DNA of 64,000 nucleotides, from positions 3,015,001 to 3,079,000 of the forward strand of contig NC_089731.1 of assembly GCF_035083965.1 (NCBI RefSeq), written 5' to 3'. The notes under the pieces are model-generated. The model ran no database searches. It was not told the DNA's origin and saw only the letters and a program-made list of their open reading frames with translations. The translations under genes were made by a program, and so were the position numbers. This stretch comes from Branchiostoma lanceolatum (lineage: Eukaryota > Chordata > Leptocardii > Amphioxiformes > Branchiostomatidae). Shown piece by piece: positions 49,101 through 60,800 of this stretch; positions within the stretch are counted from its first letter, which is position 1; every line of letters begins with the position of its first letter.

Positions 49101-52100
49101 ATTACGTAAGGATCTATCACGTATAGTAAGCATGACCAAGATCTTGCAATCATTGAGCAACCGACACCTCTGATCGCTGTGCATTTCCTAATCATTTCCA
49201 CAGGTTTAGAACAACAAATCTTAGAAAGCAAATAGGCATTCTTTTTTTCAGAAATAGCTGAGTGCTTATGCAAAGGCCTCTATTTCTAAAGGGTCAACAG
49301 TATCACTTCTGCGGAAACCCAAGTTAACATGATCAAAATGCACCAGACGTAATTTCTTTTCAAAGAAAATTGACAAATATTGTGTTTTTGTAAACAATTT
49401 TCAGTCCATCTGCGGGTCCGACCTCAGGACACGAACAAGCCCAGGTCTATGTTCCCATCATCCTCTGCGATCACCTACTGGCAGGTGGAACACGGCGATG
49501 ACATCATGAACGGTACACGTCATCTTTTTGTTTGCATCTGATACCTCATGTGCAAAGTGCTAAAATAGCATTTTTGTACCTTTGTAAAGATGATGCTGAA
49601 AAAAAAAAAAAAGCTTTTGAAAAAGCTGGCCGTACGAGAATTAGCAGGAGTGTCGCGCAGCTAAAGCAGGGGTGTAACGCGACAAAACATGTACTTGTCC
49701 AGGTAGGCCATTGAACACGAATTGGCGAAATTCGAAACACGAATTGCGCCACGTAGAGGCGCAATTCGTGGCGCGCAAAGCGCCACCAGGGGGCTAAACT
49801 CGAGATCTCGAATTCGTCCACGCGGAAGCGGTAGCGCGAAGCTCAATACAAAATCGGCACTGACATGGCTCGCATAGCGCCACCGGGGGGCGAAACTCGA
49901 GATCTCGAATACGTCCACCCGGAAGGGGCATCGCGAAGCCCGCAATGCAACGTTACTGATATCATGAGTTACGTAACTATATGTCCAACCAGTGGTGGCA
50001 GCGAAGCGCATATTTACGAAACACGGATTGCGATTTAGCCATTCTGTTAATGTTTAACTTATGATGTATTGTAGTCAGCTAATCGCAATACAAAACACGC
50101 ACAGACCAAGGAGTAAATGTATTCGTCCGAAGCGAAGTGCATATTTACGAATTCTGTTTAATATTTAACTTATCGAGTATGGGTAACAATTTCAGCCAGC
50201 AATTGTTGCTTTGTTTATAATCGTTTATGTCAATAACATTCTGTTTAATTTGCTGTTACAGGACCTGGTTACGGGGCTGAGAATAATAACAAATTGATAC
50301 AAATGCATTGTGACAAAATAGTGAAAATAGTGGCAAGAATGGGATAGTGTGTGTTCTAAGTACTAGTAACATTCTTTGCTCCAGTTTCAGAATCGATTGT
50401 ACAGATAATACATTCTTTATTCACGACCATGGCAAAGATTTCCTGCTGAAGCTACTCTACTCACGGCAGATAGAATTAGTTCAATAAAGCGAACATTACA
50501 CTAAAGTCGGGGTCTGATAAATCAGACTGAAACTACGTAGACATTCACCACAACAAACAAAAATTCAAACAAAATGGCGACCATGAAAATATGATGCTAT
50601 CCCAGGAATCACTGCAGTTTGTACGAGCCGACTATTTCCGAAAACATCCGAGATTTTACGACGAACATGTTTCAAAAGTAATAATTATCAATATCTTGCT
50701 AACTAACATCAAAACATACTATAGCAACACACGACAAGCGATGAGGTAAGATAAAAAAATAATCAACAAATCAAGGAAACGAGTTTAGTCCTTAATTCAT
50801 GATGACTTTTACCAACTCAGATGAACTTTCATGCTACTATTAAATTGGAAAGCGTTATGAAAAATGCCGAAATCTACTACAGTAGATTCCAATTATTTGT
50901 ATACATTTTTTCTGTATATTTCGTATTTCTGTATAGAATTTCAAAACACCAAACCATTTACCATCCACTCAATGGTAAAAGCAATGTATAACTGTATCGT
51001 CCATAATCGTTAAGTTCGGTGTATTGTATAGAATCTTGTCCGATTTTATCGTAAAATGACCCGAAACAATAGGCTAAATTTTGGGTTTGTATTGTAGTTT
51101 CGGGAGCGGGGACGCCGTCTACCGTTCGACAATCGCTCTCTTTTGTTTCTTGCTATTGTTCTGCTTTCAAACAGTCGATATCGGTACCTTTGACATATGT
51201 TGATCTCATCAAAAACCTGTTTTTCAAGGCTCAAACGACGCGACGAAAGTCAGCGAAACGTTAAGAAAAACAAGATTTTTGCCCAAGCATTTGAACCTTT
51301 ACGCTATGATTTGCCGCGATTTGACGTTATTTGTGGCCGTATTCGGCGGAGAATGTATTCTTTAAATACTTTTCCCATGAAAATTCTACTTATATAATGT
51401 AGCGTAGATGAATCGTATGTGAGGTGCTTGCACCACGATCGTAGGTACGTGTTTCGTAAATATGCGCTTCGCTGCCACCACTGGTTGGACATATAGTTAC
51501 GTAACTCATGATATCAGTAACGTTGCATTGCGGGCTTCGCGATGCCCCTTCCGGGTGGACGTATTCGAGATCTCGAGTTTCGCCCCCCGGTGGCGCTATG
51601 CGAGCCATGTCAGTGCCGGTTTTGTATTGAGCTTCGCGCTACCGCTTCCGCGTGGACGAATTCGAGATCTCGAGTTTAGCCCCCTGGTGGCGCTTTGCGC
51701 GCCACGAATTGCGCCTCTACGTGGCGCAATTCGTGTTTCGAATTTCGCCAATTCGTGTTCAGGAGCCTACCTCACTTGTCGGCCACGGTAGTGGCGGAAT
51801 CCACTAGTGACAACTTTTGTACTTATCGGTCACGGTAGTGACGGACTGAAACAAACACCGGAAAACCTCAGACTCTGCAGCTCTGAGTCAAATCCCGTCA
51901 CTCAGAAAAACGAAGATTCACCAGAAGTGTGTTACCAAGCAGGTAAACCTCCTCGGTGTTACATATGTTACAAGGGCAAAGGAGGTGTTTTTGTGGAATA
52001 AGCGGCGGTCATGTATCGTTTCATCACTGTTTTTGTTTTGTAGGGAACACCCTTTGCTGGGAGCAGCGATGCCTGTTACGTCACATCACGACAAGGAAGT

Positions 52101-52135
52101 ACCTCAGCGTGTCCAGAGACGGGGACAAGTTCAAG
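34176..52135 (+). CDS. Divergent inositol-trisphosphate-receptor-like protein, N-terminal 373 codons (13 exons, 3' incomplete)
   Basis: Exons 34176-34267, 43320-43424, 44930-45000, 45235-45310, 45734-45782, 46451-46537, 47079-47156, 47443-47523, 47905-48008, 48365-48452, 48796-48883, 49405-49512 and 52044-52135 join in phase. After a basic N-terminus come the family signatures: LCIGDFICLYSEESAGYVFS (compare LHIGDIVSLYAEG), FKICVQYRYKASKKHWMAQE, LHYGQVIQLQHVFTKKFLHV, KVKAELDTVRLGDQIVLESV, GGCLVRLYHKEHEAYLVASG and LLRHITTRKYLSVSRDG. These correspond to the suppressor domain and the start of the MIR region of IP3 receptors, the ER calcium-release channels. The sequence is clearly divergent from ITPR1-3 and may belong to an invertebrate-specific branch. 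Exon 1 is linked by phase only across 9 kb. The channel part is not in the window. Confidence 0.8.
38780..39300. repeat. Dispersed repeat with GGTATAACC / CACACCAGCTTC units
   Basis: Short units alternating CAGCTTCTGTATC and GGTATAACC are tandemly arranged, ending in a block that contains CACGCGGC and CCTGTCACACCTAACCTTTG. The terminal block is also found at 33140-33290, 42570-42710 and 44640-44775. The family appears SINE-like in dispersal; its class is unknown. Confidence 0.75.
39790..39915 (-). mobile_element. tRNA-derived SINE head
   Basis: On the minus strand, TGTCCCTGTAGCTCAACTGA resembles a tRNA A-box region and GGTTCAATCC a B box. A fragment of the same head occurs on the plus strand near 48097 (GCCCCTGTAGCTCAACTGGA). 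Confidence 0.6.
41160..41690 (+). mobile_element. Pair of related tRNA-like SINE copies
   Basis: Two copies contain GGTCACGGGTT(G/C)AAATCCC, followed by CGGGTCRYACC and CTTAGCACTCAGCACTTAT-like tails (about 41190-41280 and 41585-41690). They lie in the same direct orientation and appear to be independent or tandem SINE insertions. Confidence 0.6.
44207..44425. mobile_element. Inverted-repeat element, AAGCAACTGGATA family
   Basis: Left end TTACTCAAGCAACTGGATAC, right half GTTGCTCGAGTAAC plus a tail resembling 15330-15385. A central GTCAGTGAC...GTCACTGAC palindrome sits between. It is an intact relative of the split copy at 14990. Confidence 0.6.
48480..48660. repeat. Two facing tRNA-like sequences, one tRNA-Glu-like
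   Basis: On the minus strand near 48655-48597, TAGTGGTTAGGATTTGGCGC and CTCTCACCGCC with GGGTTCGATTCCCGG strongly resemble tRNA-Glu(CUC), but the 5' acceptor arm does not pair with the 3' end. A second tRNA-like sequence (GTGGTAAGCGCG, GGGTCCGATTCC) faces it on the plus strand. They are best read as a tRNA pseudogene or composite SINE. Confidence 0.6.
49701..51772. mobile_element. 2.07-kb transposon with 325-bp terminal inverted repeats
   Basis: 49701-50025 and 51448-51772 are near-identical reverse complements of equal length, starting AGGTAGGC and containing CTCGAGATCTCGAAT twice within a partly repeated ~110-bp unit. ACTTGTC lies just outside each end (49693-49699 and 51774-51780), within a 9-bp flank matching at 7 of 9 positions. 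The size and duplication recall Mutator-like elements. The 1.4-kb interior has no transposase ORF, so it is non-autonomous. It sits in intron 12 of the IP3-receptor-like gene. Confidence 0.9.
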
Positions 52136-52372
52136 GTGATTTGAAGTTATGAAGATTTCATACGTTAAAAATTTCCGCACAATTTTGATCAGTCCCATGA
52201 CATGCCTCATCTTTCTCAACTTGGAATGACCCGAAACTTATGTAACGTGACCTGAACGGAAGTGTGACGTCAGCAACAGGTCAAAGGTGGTCGGCAGTCG
52301 GTATGGCCACGAAGTTGTTGTTGAGCCTCTGCCTTTTCATGATATATATAAACTGTAGTTGATAACATTGAC

Positions 52373-52373
<1 letters not shown>

Positions 52374-52467
<94 letters not shown>
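52374..52467. repeat. (TG)n microsatellite
   Basis: An almost uninterrupted TG tract of about 90 bp just after exon 13 of the IP3-receptor-like gene. ORFs of pure Val-Cys or Thr-His here are compositional. Confidence 0.97.
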
Positions 52468-52468
<1 letters not shown>

Positions 52469-52959
52469 CCAACCTACTTTTGCAAGCGTACCTCACACGA
52501 AATACTGTTTAGTGTATGCAGTTAATGGTTTACTAGAGCAAGAATACAAGATTAATTATATTTCACCATACCCTAGTATGGTGGAATATATTGTTTTCTC
52601 TCATGTTTCTTCTCCTGTCAAATTTTCAAATCGATTCATTTCTGTCATTTTTGGACTAAGTCACCTGAAATTTGGCATAAGGGTAGAGGAGGCAAATACC
52701 CACTAACGATTTTTCATTTGTTTCGATAACTGGCTTTAAAAAATTTTTATTGAGGTTTTTGTGCCAATTTCTGGCCAAAACTGTGTTTGGGGGGCTTCTG
52801 TGCTCTAGTGTCAAAAACATATAATCCGAAATTCAGTATGTGGATAGCTTGAACATATATACTCAAAGAACCTTGTTCATATTTTTGTATACACCACTTC
52901 AAAATGATTTATTTTGGTATTTCTGGGCGATGTTTTGCTACTTTATATTGACTTCTATA

Positions 52960-53001
52960 ACCACGTGGTAACCACGTGGTAAGGTAAGGTAACCACGTGG
53001 T
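52960..53001. promoter_or_regulatory. Cluster of three perfect ACCACGTGGT palindromes
   Basis: ACCACGTGGT occurs at 52960-52969, 52971-52980 and 52992-53001. Each contains the E-box CACGTG. Whether it is regulatory or just a short tandem repeat cannot be told from sequence. Confidence 0.5.
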
Positions 53002-53274
53002 CCTGCGGAGAGAACCAATAGGCGCGCGGCATGTGGACGCGACCATTCAGATATTGTGGGGGGATTGAGTATATTCTTCATATAGGATAAGAACAAGGTA
53101 TTTAGGAATGTAGGCCTAAACGAATTTAATAAAGTACATATACTATATAATATCATGAAATGCAAATAAAAAGGCTATACTCCGGGTTCAACACTTTTTA
53201 GTATCGAACTTGCATACACATCCCCCCGCTGCATGTCGGTTCGTTGGAAAGCTTCTGCGGAATTTTCCATCAGC

Positions 53275-54165
53275 AGCACGCTAGCAGACGACACTCCGCG
53301 TCAAGACCAGCATTTTTTTCTCGTCAGATAGCAGAAAGTACAGTACTACCAGGTATTATGAAGTGCTTATCCTGAATTCCTTCCCTACATTATTATCGTA
53401 CGTATAGAGATATTTGTGTTAATTGACAACGCCAAAGTTTGTGTCGGCTATCGCTTAGTAAACACATTTGAACATGCGCGGTCTGGAATTTTCCATAATT
53501 AGCGACCGCAGGCAAGTGCTATACGCAGCGTCGGAGTGTTTTCGCAATAAAATCCCCGTGCTAAGTTAGAAACGACCGTCACTCTGCAGTTCTTTACATT
53601 TTTAGTAAGTTATGCTTATCTGTGATTTAATGAGCAAATAAATCAATAAATTTTATTTCTTTTCGTAGTCACGTTTCGTATATACGTTTTACGTTTTGTT
53701 GTTTTCATCACTAGCACGCTAGCAGACTCTTAGCAGACGACATTCCGCGCCAAGACCAACATTTTTTTTCTCGTCAGATATCGGAAAGTACTACCAGGTA
53801 AGAAGTGCCTGCTATCCAGAATTCCTTCCCTACATTGTTATCGTACGTATAGACATGTTAATTTTAATTGATAACGCCAAATAGTTTCTGTCGGCTCTCG
53901 CTTTATAAAAAAATATTCAACACATTTGAAAATTCGCGGTCTGGGACCGCAGCCAAGTGCTATGCCAGCGTCGTAGTGTTTTTGCAATAAGTCCCCGATT
54001 TCCGTTAGAAATGACACTTTTGGGTGTCACTCTGGACCTTTTAACATTTTTAGTAAATATTGGTTACCTAACATTTCATTAATAGATAAATCAATAAAAA
54101 AATAAATAAATAAAATTTATTTCTTTTCGCGGTCACATTTCGTCTGTTACGTTTTGTTGTGTTCA
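53275..54165 (+). repeat. Two ~449-bp direct repeats upstream of the Helentron ORF
   Basis: Units begin GCACGCTAGCAGAC (about 53278 and 53714) and align through TTTTTTTCTCGTCAGATA, CCTTCCCTACAT, ATCGTACGTATAGA and TTTATTTCTTTTCG. Each has CTACCAG followed by GT (53353 and 53798), and a third donor-like CAG|GTAAGAA lies at 54362. An acceptor TTTTTTTAGCAG precedes the ORF start at 54833. This looks like a tandem promoter or leader with a 5' UTR intron. Confidence 0.65.
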
Positions 54166-54832
54166 AAGTTGGAAATTTCCATGGACCACTCATCTTTTCT
54201 GTTTGTCGGACTTGTATATTAAATGAAAAGTAGTCTAGAGTGGAGTAGAGAACACTAAGAGTAGAGTCTTCAGCCAACTACGCTCCCCTCTAGAAACTCA
54301 AGAACCAACGGTTCAGTAACATATACATGTACTTCGTAAGATAGCCGACTATTTTTATCAGGTAAGAATTTGCTTGGCCCTTCATCATGTTGATTACGTA
54401 TCGTAGTTATAGCAGACATCTTATTTCTTTACATGCAGGACTTTAGTAGCTATGAAATCGGTCTTACGTTAGAAACGACTAGCTTAAAATAGAGGTTTCT
54501 GTATCATTTCTGTTTCATGATGGTTATAAACTGCACATATATTTTGTTTTGATGGTGACGTCTTCCTGTGTTCCTCAGATTTTTGTGGGAGGGGGAGGGG
54601 GGCTTGTTTGACAAACTGCCACACAAGCCACCACATTTTCAAGGACATGGAATGAACATGAAAATATTCTAAAATGCGTCATTGTTGTGGTTACATGTGC
54701 TTTGTGATGTTTAGTATGCTAGGAGCTTAGTTGGAGACTAGATAATTTTCGAAGAGGTTCTAAACTTTTAGCATGTACATTTCTATACTGCTTCAGAATG
54801 TACATTCTGGTACTTTCATTTTTTTAGCAGAA

Positions 54833-57800
54833 ATGCCAAGACGCAAGAGTAAGAAAGTACTGAAGGGGTTGAATGAGTGGAAGGCAAAGCAGCAAATCAA
54901 GGATCGGGTTGACAAGCAGGAGTTACACATAAGAGGAGAGAAACCGGCTGATGACCAGGAATTGGAGGTAAGAGGAGAGGATCTGGCCAAGGAGCAGGTA
55001 TTGGAGGTAAGAGGTGAGGAGCCAGTTGATGAGCAGCCATTAGAGGTAAGATTGGAGGACCCAGCTGGTAGGCAGGAATTAGAGGTAAGAGGGGAGGAGG
55101 GGGAGGAGCAGGAATTAGAGGTTACTGGGGAGTCGAAGGTTGGAGATTTCAGGTTCAAGCCCTTCACAGAAAATGATCAATTGCAACTTGCAGGTCAGTT
55201 GAACCTTCCTGTTGAAAGATATCTCAATATTGAACAAACGGATGTCCCTTTGGATTCCAAACCACCGATCAATCCCATTAAAATTGATGGGGACGGGAAT
55301 TGTTTTTATAGGGCGATAAGCTACCATATTTGTGGCACAGAAAAGTATCACGCTATATTAAGGCAGCGTACGATTGAATATATGGCAACATTGTCTGAAG
55401 ATGTTTACAGACCTTGGTTTGTGTTCGAGCCAAATGGACGAACCATGGACCAGTACCTGTCTCGTGATGGTCGAACTGAGCTGAACCCTCATCCAGCAGA
55501 TCTTCGTACATGGGCCACACAGGTAGAAGTAAATGCGATGTCTTTACTGCTGGGAAGAAACATCTTTGTGTACAGTGAGTATGGCTATACGTGGGAATGG
55601 AGTAAGTATCCGTGGTGTGACAGTACATTACAAACTAGTAATGCTTTATACTTGCACAATAAAGACAGGAATCATTTTGATGTTGTCACAAGAGTTTTCA
55701 GCAGAAGACACAGTATCACAGGGTGCCACAGAGAAGAAGCTGCAGCGGCCTCACAAGTTGCCAGCAGCACGAGAAAGATGTTACAGAATGATAACGATGA
55801 TGAGGACGCAACAGTCTTCAGCAGAAGACAGACAAGGAGTATGTCACGGTGCCACAGAGAAGAAGCTGCAGCGGCTTTAGAAGTTGCCAGCAACAAGAGA
55901 AAGTCAACACAAGTAAATAACAACGCTAATGAGGACCAGAAAAAGGCCAGACGGGACCGAGAAAGGAAACGATACCAGCAGGATGAGAAGTATGCCCAGG
56001 CCCAACGGGATAGAAAGAAGGGGCGGTACCACACTGATGAAGACCATGCCCAGGATAAGCGAGACTATGAAACGGATAGATATCATACAGATCAAAATCA
56101 TAGAGATTTAAAAAAAAGAAATGTGCAGATTAACAGAAACAGAAACAAGAATTTACCAGATGTAGAGAAGGCAATTGAAAAGTTTCGAGTGGAATGCAAA
56201 AAGGGACCAGAATTTGTTTGTACAGTATGTCATAGGCTTTTGTTTCATGAACAAGTTGTAATCTGTAACAAATCAAAGTATGTTCAGGCTGTTCACCACT
56301 GTCTTACAGGTACGTATGTACATCAATGCAATGTAGACTGCAGCCCACATGTGTGTCACACAGCAAATTCATCCAGGGGGAAAGAGTGGATATGTCACTG
56401 TTGTGACGTGCATTTGAAGACAAAGAAAGCAGTTCCATACCAGGCCCAAAGTAATAAAATGAAACTCCCAGAAATACCTGCTGAGCTGAAAAGTCTCAAC
56501 ATTCTTGAGTCACAACTCGTAGCTAAGCGAATACCATTTATGAAAATTGCCGCTCTCCCAAAAGGGGGCCAGAAAGGTGTTGTCGGCAATGTAGTGTGCG
56601 TCCCAGCAGATGTAAGTCAAACACATGCAATCCTTCCCAGAATGCCTACTGAAGCTCTGTTAATCAAAGTAAAACTAAAGAAGAAGCTACAGTATAGTGG
56701 CCATCACATGTATAGACAAATCAGTCCAAAGAGGGTCGATGTTGCTCTTAGGTATCTTGTGGAGAATCATGAACATTACACTGGTACATCTATTGACGCA
56801 GACTGGGCTTTGTCTTGGAACGAAGAACAAGGGCTTCTTGAACCATCTGATGCTGAACATGGAGAGGAGGACGACTCAGAAGTTTGTATCACCCCAGACC
56901 ACCTCGCGTCTGTCAGTGTTGAAGGGGATGGCATGGAAGGACCACCTGGAGATGCTATGGAAGATGATGAAATGGACAACATTCTTCAACAGGTGAATGT
57001 GGATGAAGCAATGGAAGAAGCAGGTCTGAACGAGGAAGAAGAGCTCGACAGCCGCTTGCGGGGTCTGCCCCATGACACTTGCCTTCAACCAGTAGACATA
57101 GGGCAGGAATTTCTTGACCACTACGATGAATGCGTCCTGTCTGTGGCTCCAGGAGAGGGAAACAAGCCAATTTTTGTATTCCAGGAGGTTGGAGGAGAGG
57201 CAATGTCGTTCCCTGTTCAATTTCCCACTGGGAAGTTTTCTTTTAATGATAATCGTGATGTGCGTATTACACCTAGTAAGTACTTCAAGGCACGCCTTAT
57301 GGGTGCAGATACACGGTTTGCGAGAGACGCTAGCTACATATTCTATGCACAATTTGTAACAGAGCTGCACTTCATACAATCAAACATTTCCATATCTATG
57401 CGAAAAGGTTCACCTACAACAAGTGATGGCCGTAGAATATCTTCTAGCATGTTGTCAAACAAAGAGGATTTACGTGACATTCTTAAGTCAGATCAAGGCT
57501 ATCGCTTCCTGCAGCCAGTCAGGGGCACCCCGCAGTTTTGGGACAGGGCGCTAAATGAACTGTTCGCGATGATAAGACAGCTCGGAATTCCAACCTGGTT
57601 CGCAACATTTTCTGCTGCAGATTTGCGCTGGCCAGAAGTCTTAGAGGCGATTCGACAAGACCATGGTACCGTACCAGTAAGTGAGTTGTCGTGGGAAGAG
57701 CGTTGCAACATTTTGAGAAGTAATCCTGTCACTGCTGCTCGCATGTTTGATTGTAGAGTCAAGCTGCTTTTTAAACATCTCATTGAATCTCCATCGCAAC

Positions 57801-60800
57801 CAATTGGAGAAGTCGTAGACACCTTTACGCGGACAGAGTTTCAACAGCGCGGAAGTCCACATATCCACTGTTTGTTTTGGGTGAAAGATGCGCCAAAATT
57901 GAACGTAAATTCTGACGAGGAGGTCTGCTCCTTTGTGGACAGGTATGTGTGCAGTCAGCTACCGGACTCAGAGACAGATAAAGAGTTGTTTGACATAGTT
58001 AGTCAGGTTCAAATGCACCGAAAAGGTCACACATCATCTTGCAAGAACGGTGGCAAGGTCTGTAGGTTCGCATTTCCAAAACCGCCAGTGAAGCAGACAT
58101 TTATGTGCGACCCCGTGAAACTGCAGGATCTAACCGATCAAGAAATGGCAGCTTTCAAAGGAAGAAAGAAGCAAGCTGAGGTCGTCCTCAAAAAGTTCTG
58201 GGACGTGTTGGACAAGACCACAGAGCCAGAAAAGTGCTCCACTGATGACATCTTGAAGGAGGCAAATCTCACCGCAACAGAGTTCTGTGACGCTTTCAAC
58301 TTGATGGCAACCAGGAAGCAGGTAGTGCTCAGACGTGAGCCAAAGGACATATGGGTGAACAATTATAATCCGCATCTACTCCGGGCTTGGAATGGTAACA
58401 TGGACATCCAGTTTGTTCTCGACGCATATAGTTGTGTCAGGTACATTGTATCATATATCAGCAAAGCAGAAAGAGAAATGGGAAAGCTACTCAAACAGGC
58501 CCAGAAAGAGGCAAGGGAAGGCAATGAGGATGTACTGAGAGAAATGAGAAAAGTTGGCAGTGCCTACCTTCACCATAGGGAAGTGAGTGCCCAGGAGGCA
58601 GTGTATCGAGTCTGTAGCCTTAAGTTGAAGGATTGTTCCAGAGCAGTCACTTTCATACCAACAGATGAGCAAGCTACTCGCTTGTCAAAACCTTTGGCGG
58701 AAATTCAAAAGCTTCAGAATGAGGGAAACTGTGATGAAGCAAGCATCTGGATGCCAAGCATTATGGATCGATACAAGGCAAGACCACCAGAAGAACCCTT
58801 CCGATCAATGTGTGCTGCAGAGTTTGTCTCTGAGTATCGTGTCGTTTCTCGTTCAGGCAAACAAAGTAATGTCGAGCAATCTTCTAGAGGAGTAGCAAAG
58901 CATGTGCTAAGGGATAATTTGGGGGTTGTACAAAAACGTACAAGATCTAAGCCTGCAATCATCCGTTATGCCAAATTTAATAGAATGAAAGAGCCAGAGC
59001 GATTCTACTTGACATTGCTCAAGTTGTACTTGCCACACTACATTGACACGCAGTTGAAACCACCACCATTTGCAAAGTATGAAGAATTCTACTCTGATGG
59101 GTTTGCTCCCTTGTCAGTCTCGGAGGATAGGGTCAATGTCATTGTGAATGGGAATAGGCGCAAATTTGAGCAAAATGTTGAAGACATTGAGCAGGCACGC
59201 AAAGATGTAGAAAACGGTACTTATGTAGAAGATGTATGGGCCCAGATCTTCCCCGAACTGGAGCAAGAAAGACTTGAGTGTCAAAATATGAGAGAAGAAA
59301 ATGAAGCGAATGAGGGTAATGAAGGCACAGAGGACGACATCCCTGACCTAGCAACAACTGACAAATCCAAAGAAAGAAGCTTTACCCTAGAAGGCTGCCA
59401 GACGAAAGTCTCCTTGAAAGATGCGATCCCCATGATGCAGTCGCTCAACCCAATACAACAGAAGGTCTTCTATTTTGTACGTAAGTGGTGTATGGACATT
59501 GCACAGGGAAAACGACCAGATCCCTTCCATATTTTTGTAACGGGTGGTGCGGGGACTGGAAAGAGCCATCTTATCAAATGCATATATTATGAGGCTTCCA
59601 GGTTACTACAACAGATACAAGAAAACCCTGATAATGTCTCTGTCCTTCTTACAGCACCCACCGGAACTGCCGCATTCAATATTGGTGGAAGCACTGTCCA
59701 CCATGCGTTCCATCTGAATGTTATGACCAGCAAGTATCAACCCCTTGCTGAAAGTACCCTTAACACTTTGCGTGCACAGTTTGAAAGCCTGAAAATTGTG
59801 ATTGTAGATGAAGTATCAATGGTTGACAAAAAGCTACTGTCCTTTATCCACGGTAGGTTGCGTCAGCTGACACAAGGAAGGCCAAATGCAGACTTTGGAA
59901 ATGTAAGCATCTTGGCAGTGGGTGACATGTATCAGATACCTCCAGTCAGTGGAGGAAGTCTCTACAAGGAAAAAGAAATTGGTGACTTGTGGAGTCGAAT
60001 CTTTGAAGTTATTGAACTTGAGGAAATCATGAGGCAGAAGGATGACGCTTCCTTTGCAAAGCTTTTGAATAGACTGAGGGTGAAGAGAAAAGAAGACAAA
60101 CTTTCAGATGAAGATGACAAACTTTTAGCATCAAGGGTTTTAGCTGTAGACTTCGCATCGGATGATTATCCTAAGGATGCACTTCACATCTTTTCCAGAA
60201 ATGATGCTGCCGCAGACCATAATGACAAGATGTTGAATCTCAGGTGTTCAGATATAAGATGCTTTGAAGCCTCTGATTTTGTCAAAGATCCCACCACAGG
60301 TTCAATGTCAAGACGACCTCATGTAAAAGGAGAAAAACAGGACCTCCTTGATGTGGTCAAAGTTGGGGTTGGTGCTAGGGTCATGCTTTGTAGAAATGTC
60401 AATGTTGAGGATGGTCTAGTGAATGGTGCGTTTGGAACAGTGACTGGTGTAACAGGTGGTCAGAATGATGCAAATGAAGTTGGGACTGTCTTTGTGCAGT
60501 TTGATCATCCAAATGCAGGCGTGCTTGAAAGACAAAAAAGTGCAGTTCCAAGCAGTCTACCTGAAAATTCAGTGCCTATACATCAGATTGAGGACAACTT
60601 GAAGAGGTTGAGTAAAGCCAAACGTTACCAAATTCCTCTCAAGCTAGCTTGGGCCTGTACAGTACACAAAGTACAGGGCATGACTGTTCCTGAAGTGGTT
60701 GTCTCGATGAAAAAAATGTTTGCATCAGGTATGGCGTATGTTGCATTGAGTAGGGTATGTTCCATAGGCGGTCTTCACATCACAGACTATAAGCAGGAGT

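Noticed and set aside
49661-51791. Matching ORFs in the two inverted arms
   Set aside because: They are the same repeat read twice; no transposase or other family signature.
52281-52706. Thr-His and Val-Cys ORFs
   Set aside because: Produced by the (TG)n microsatellite.
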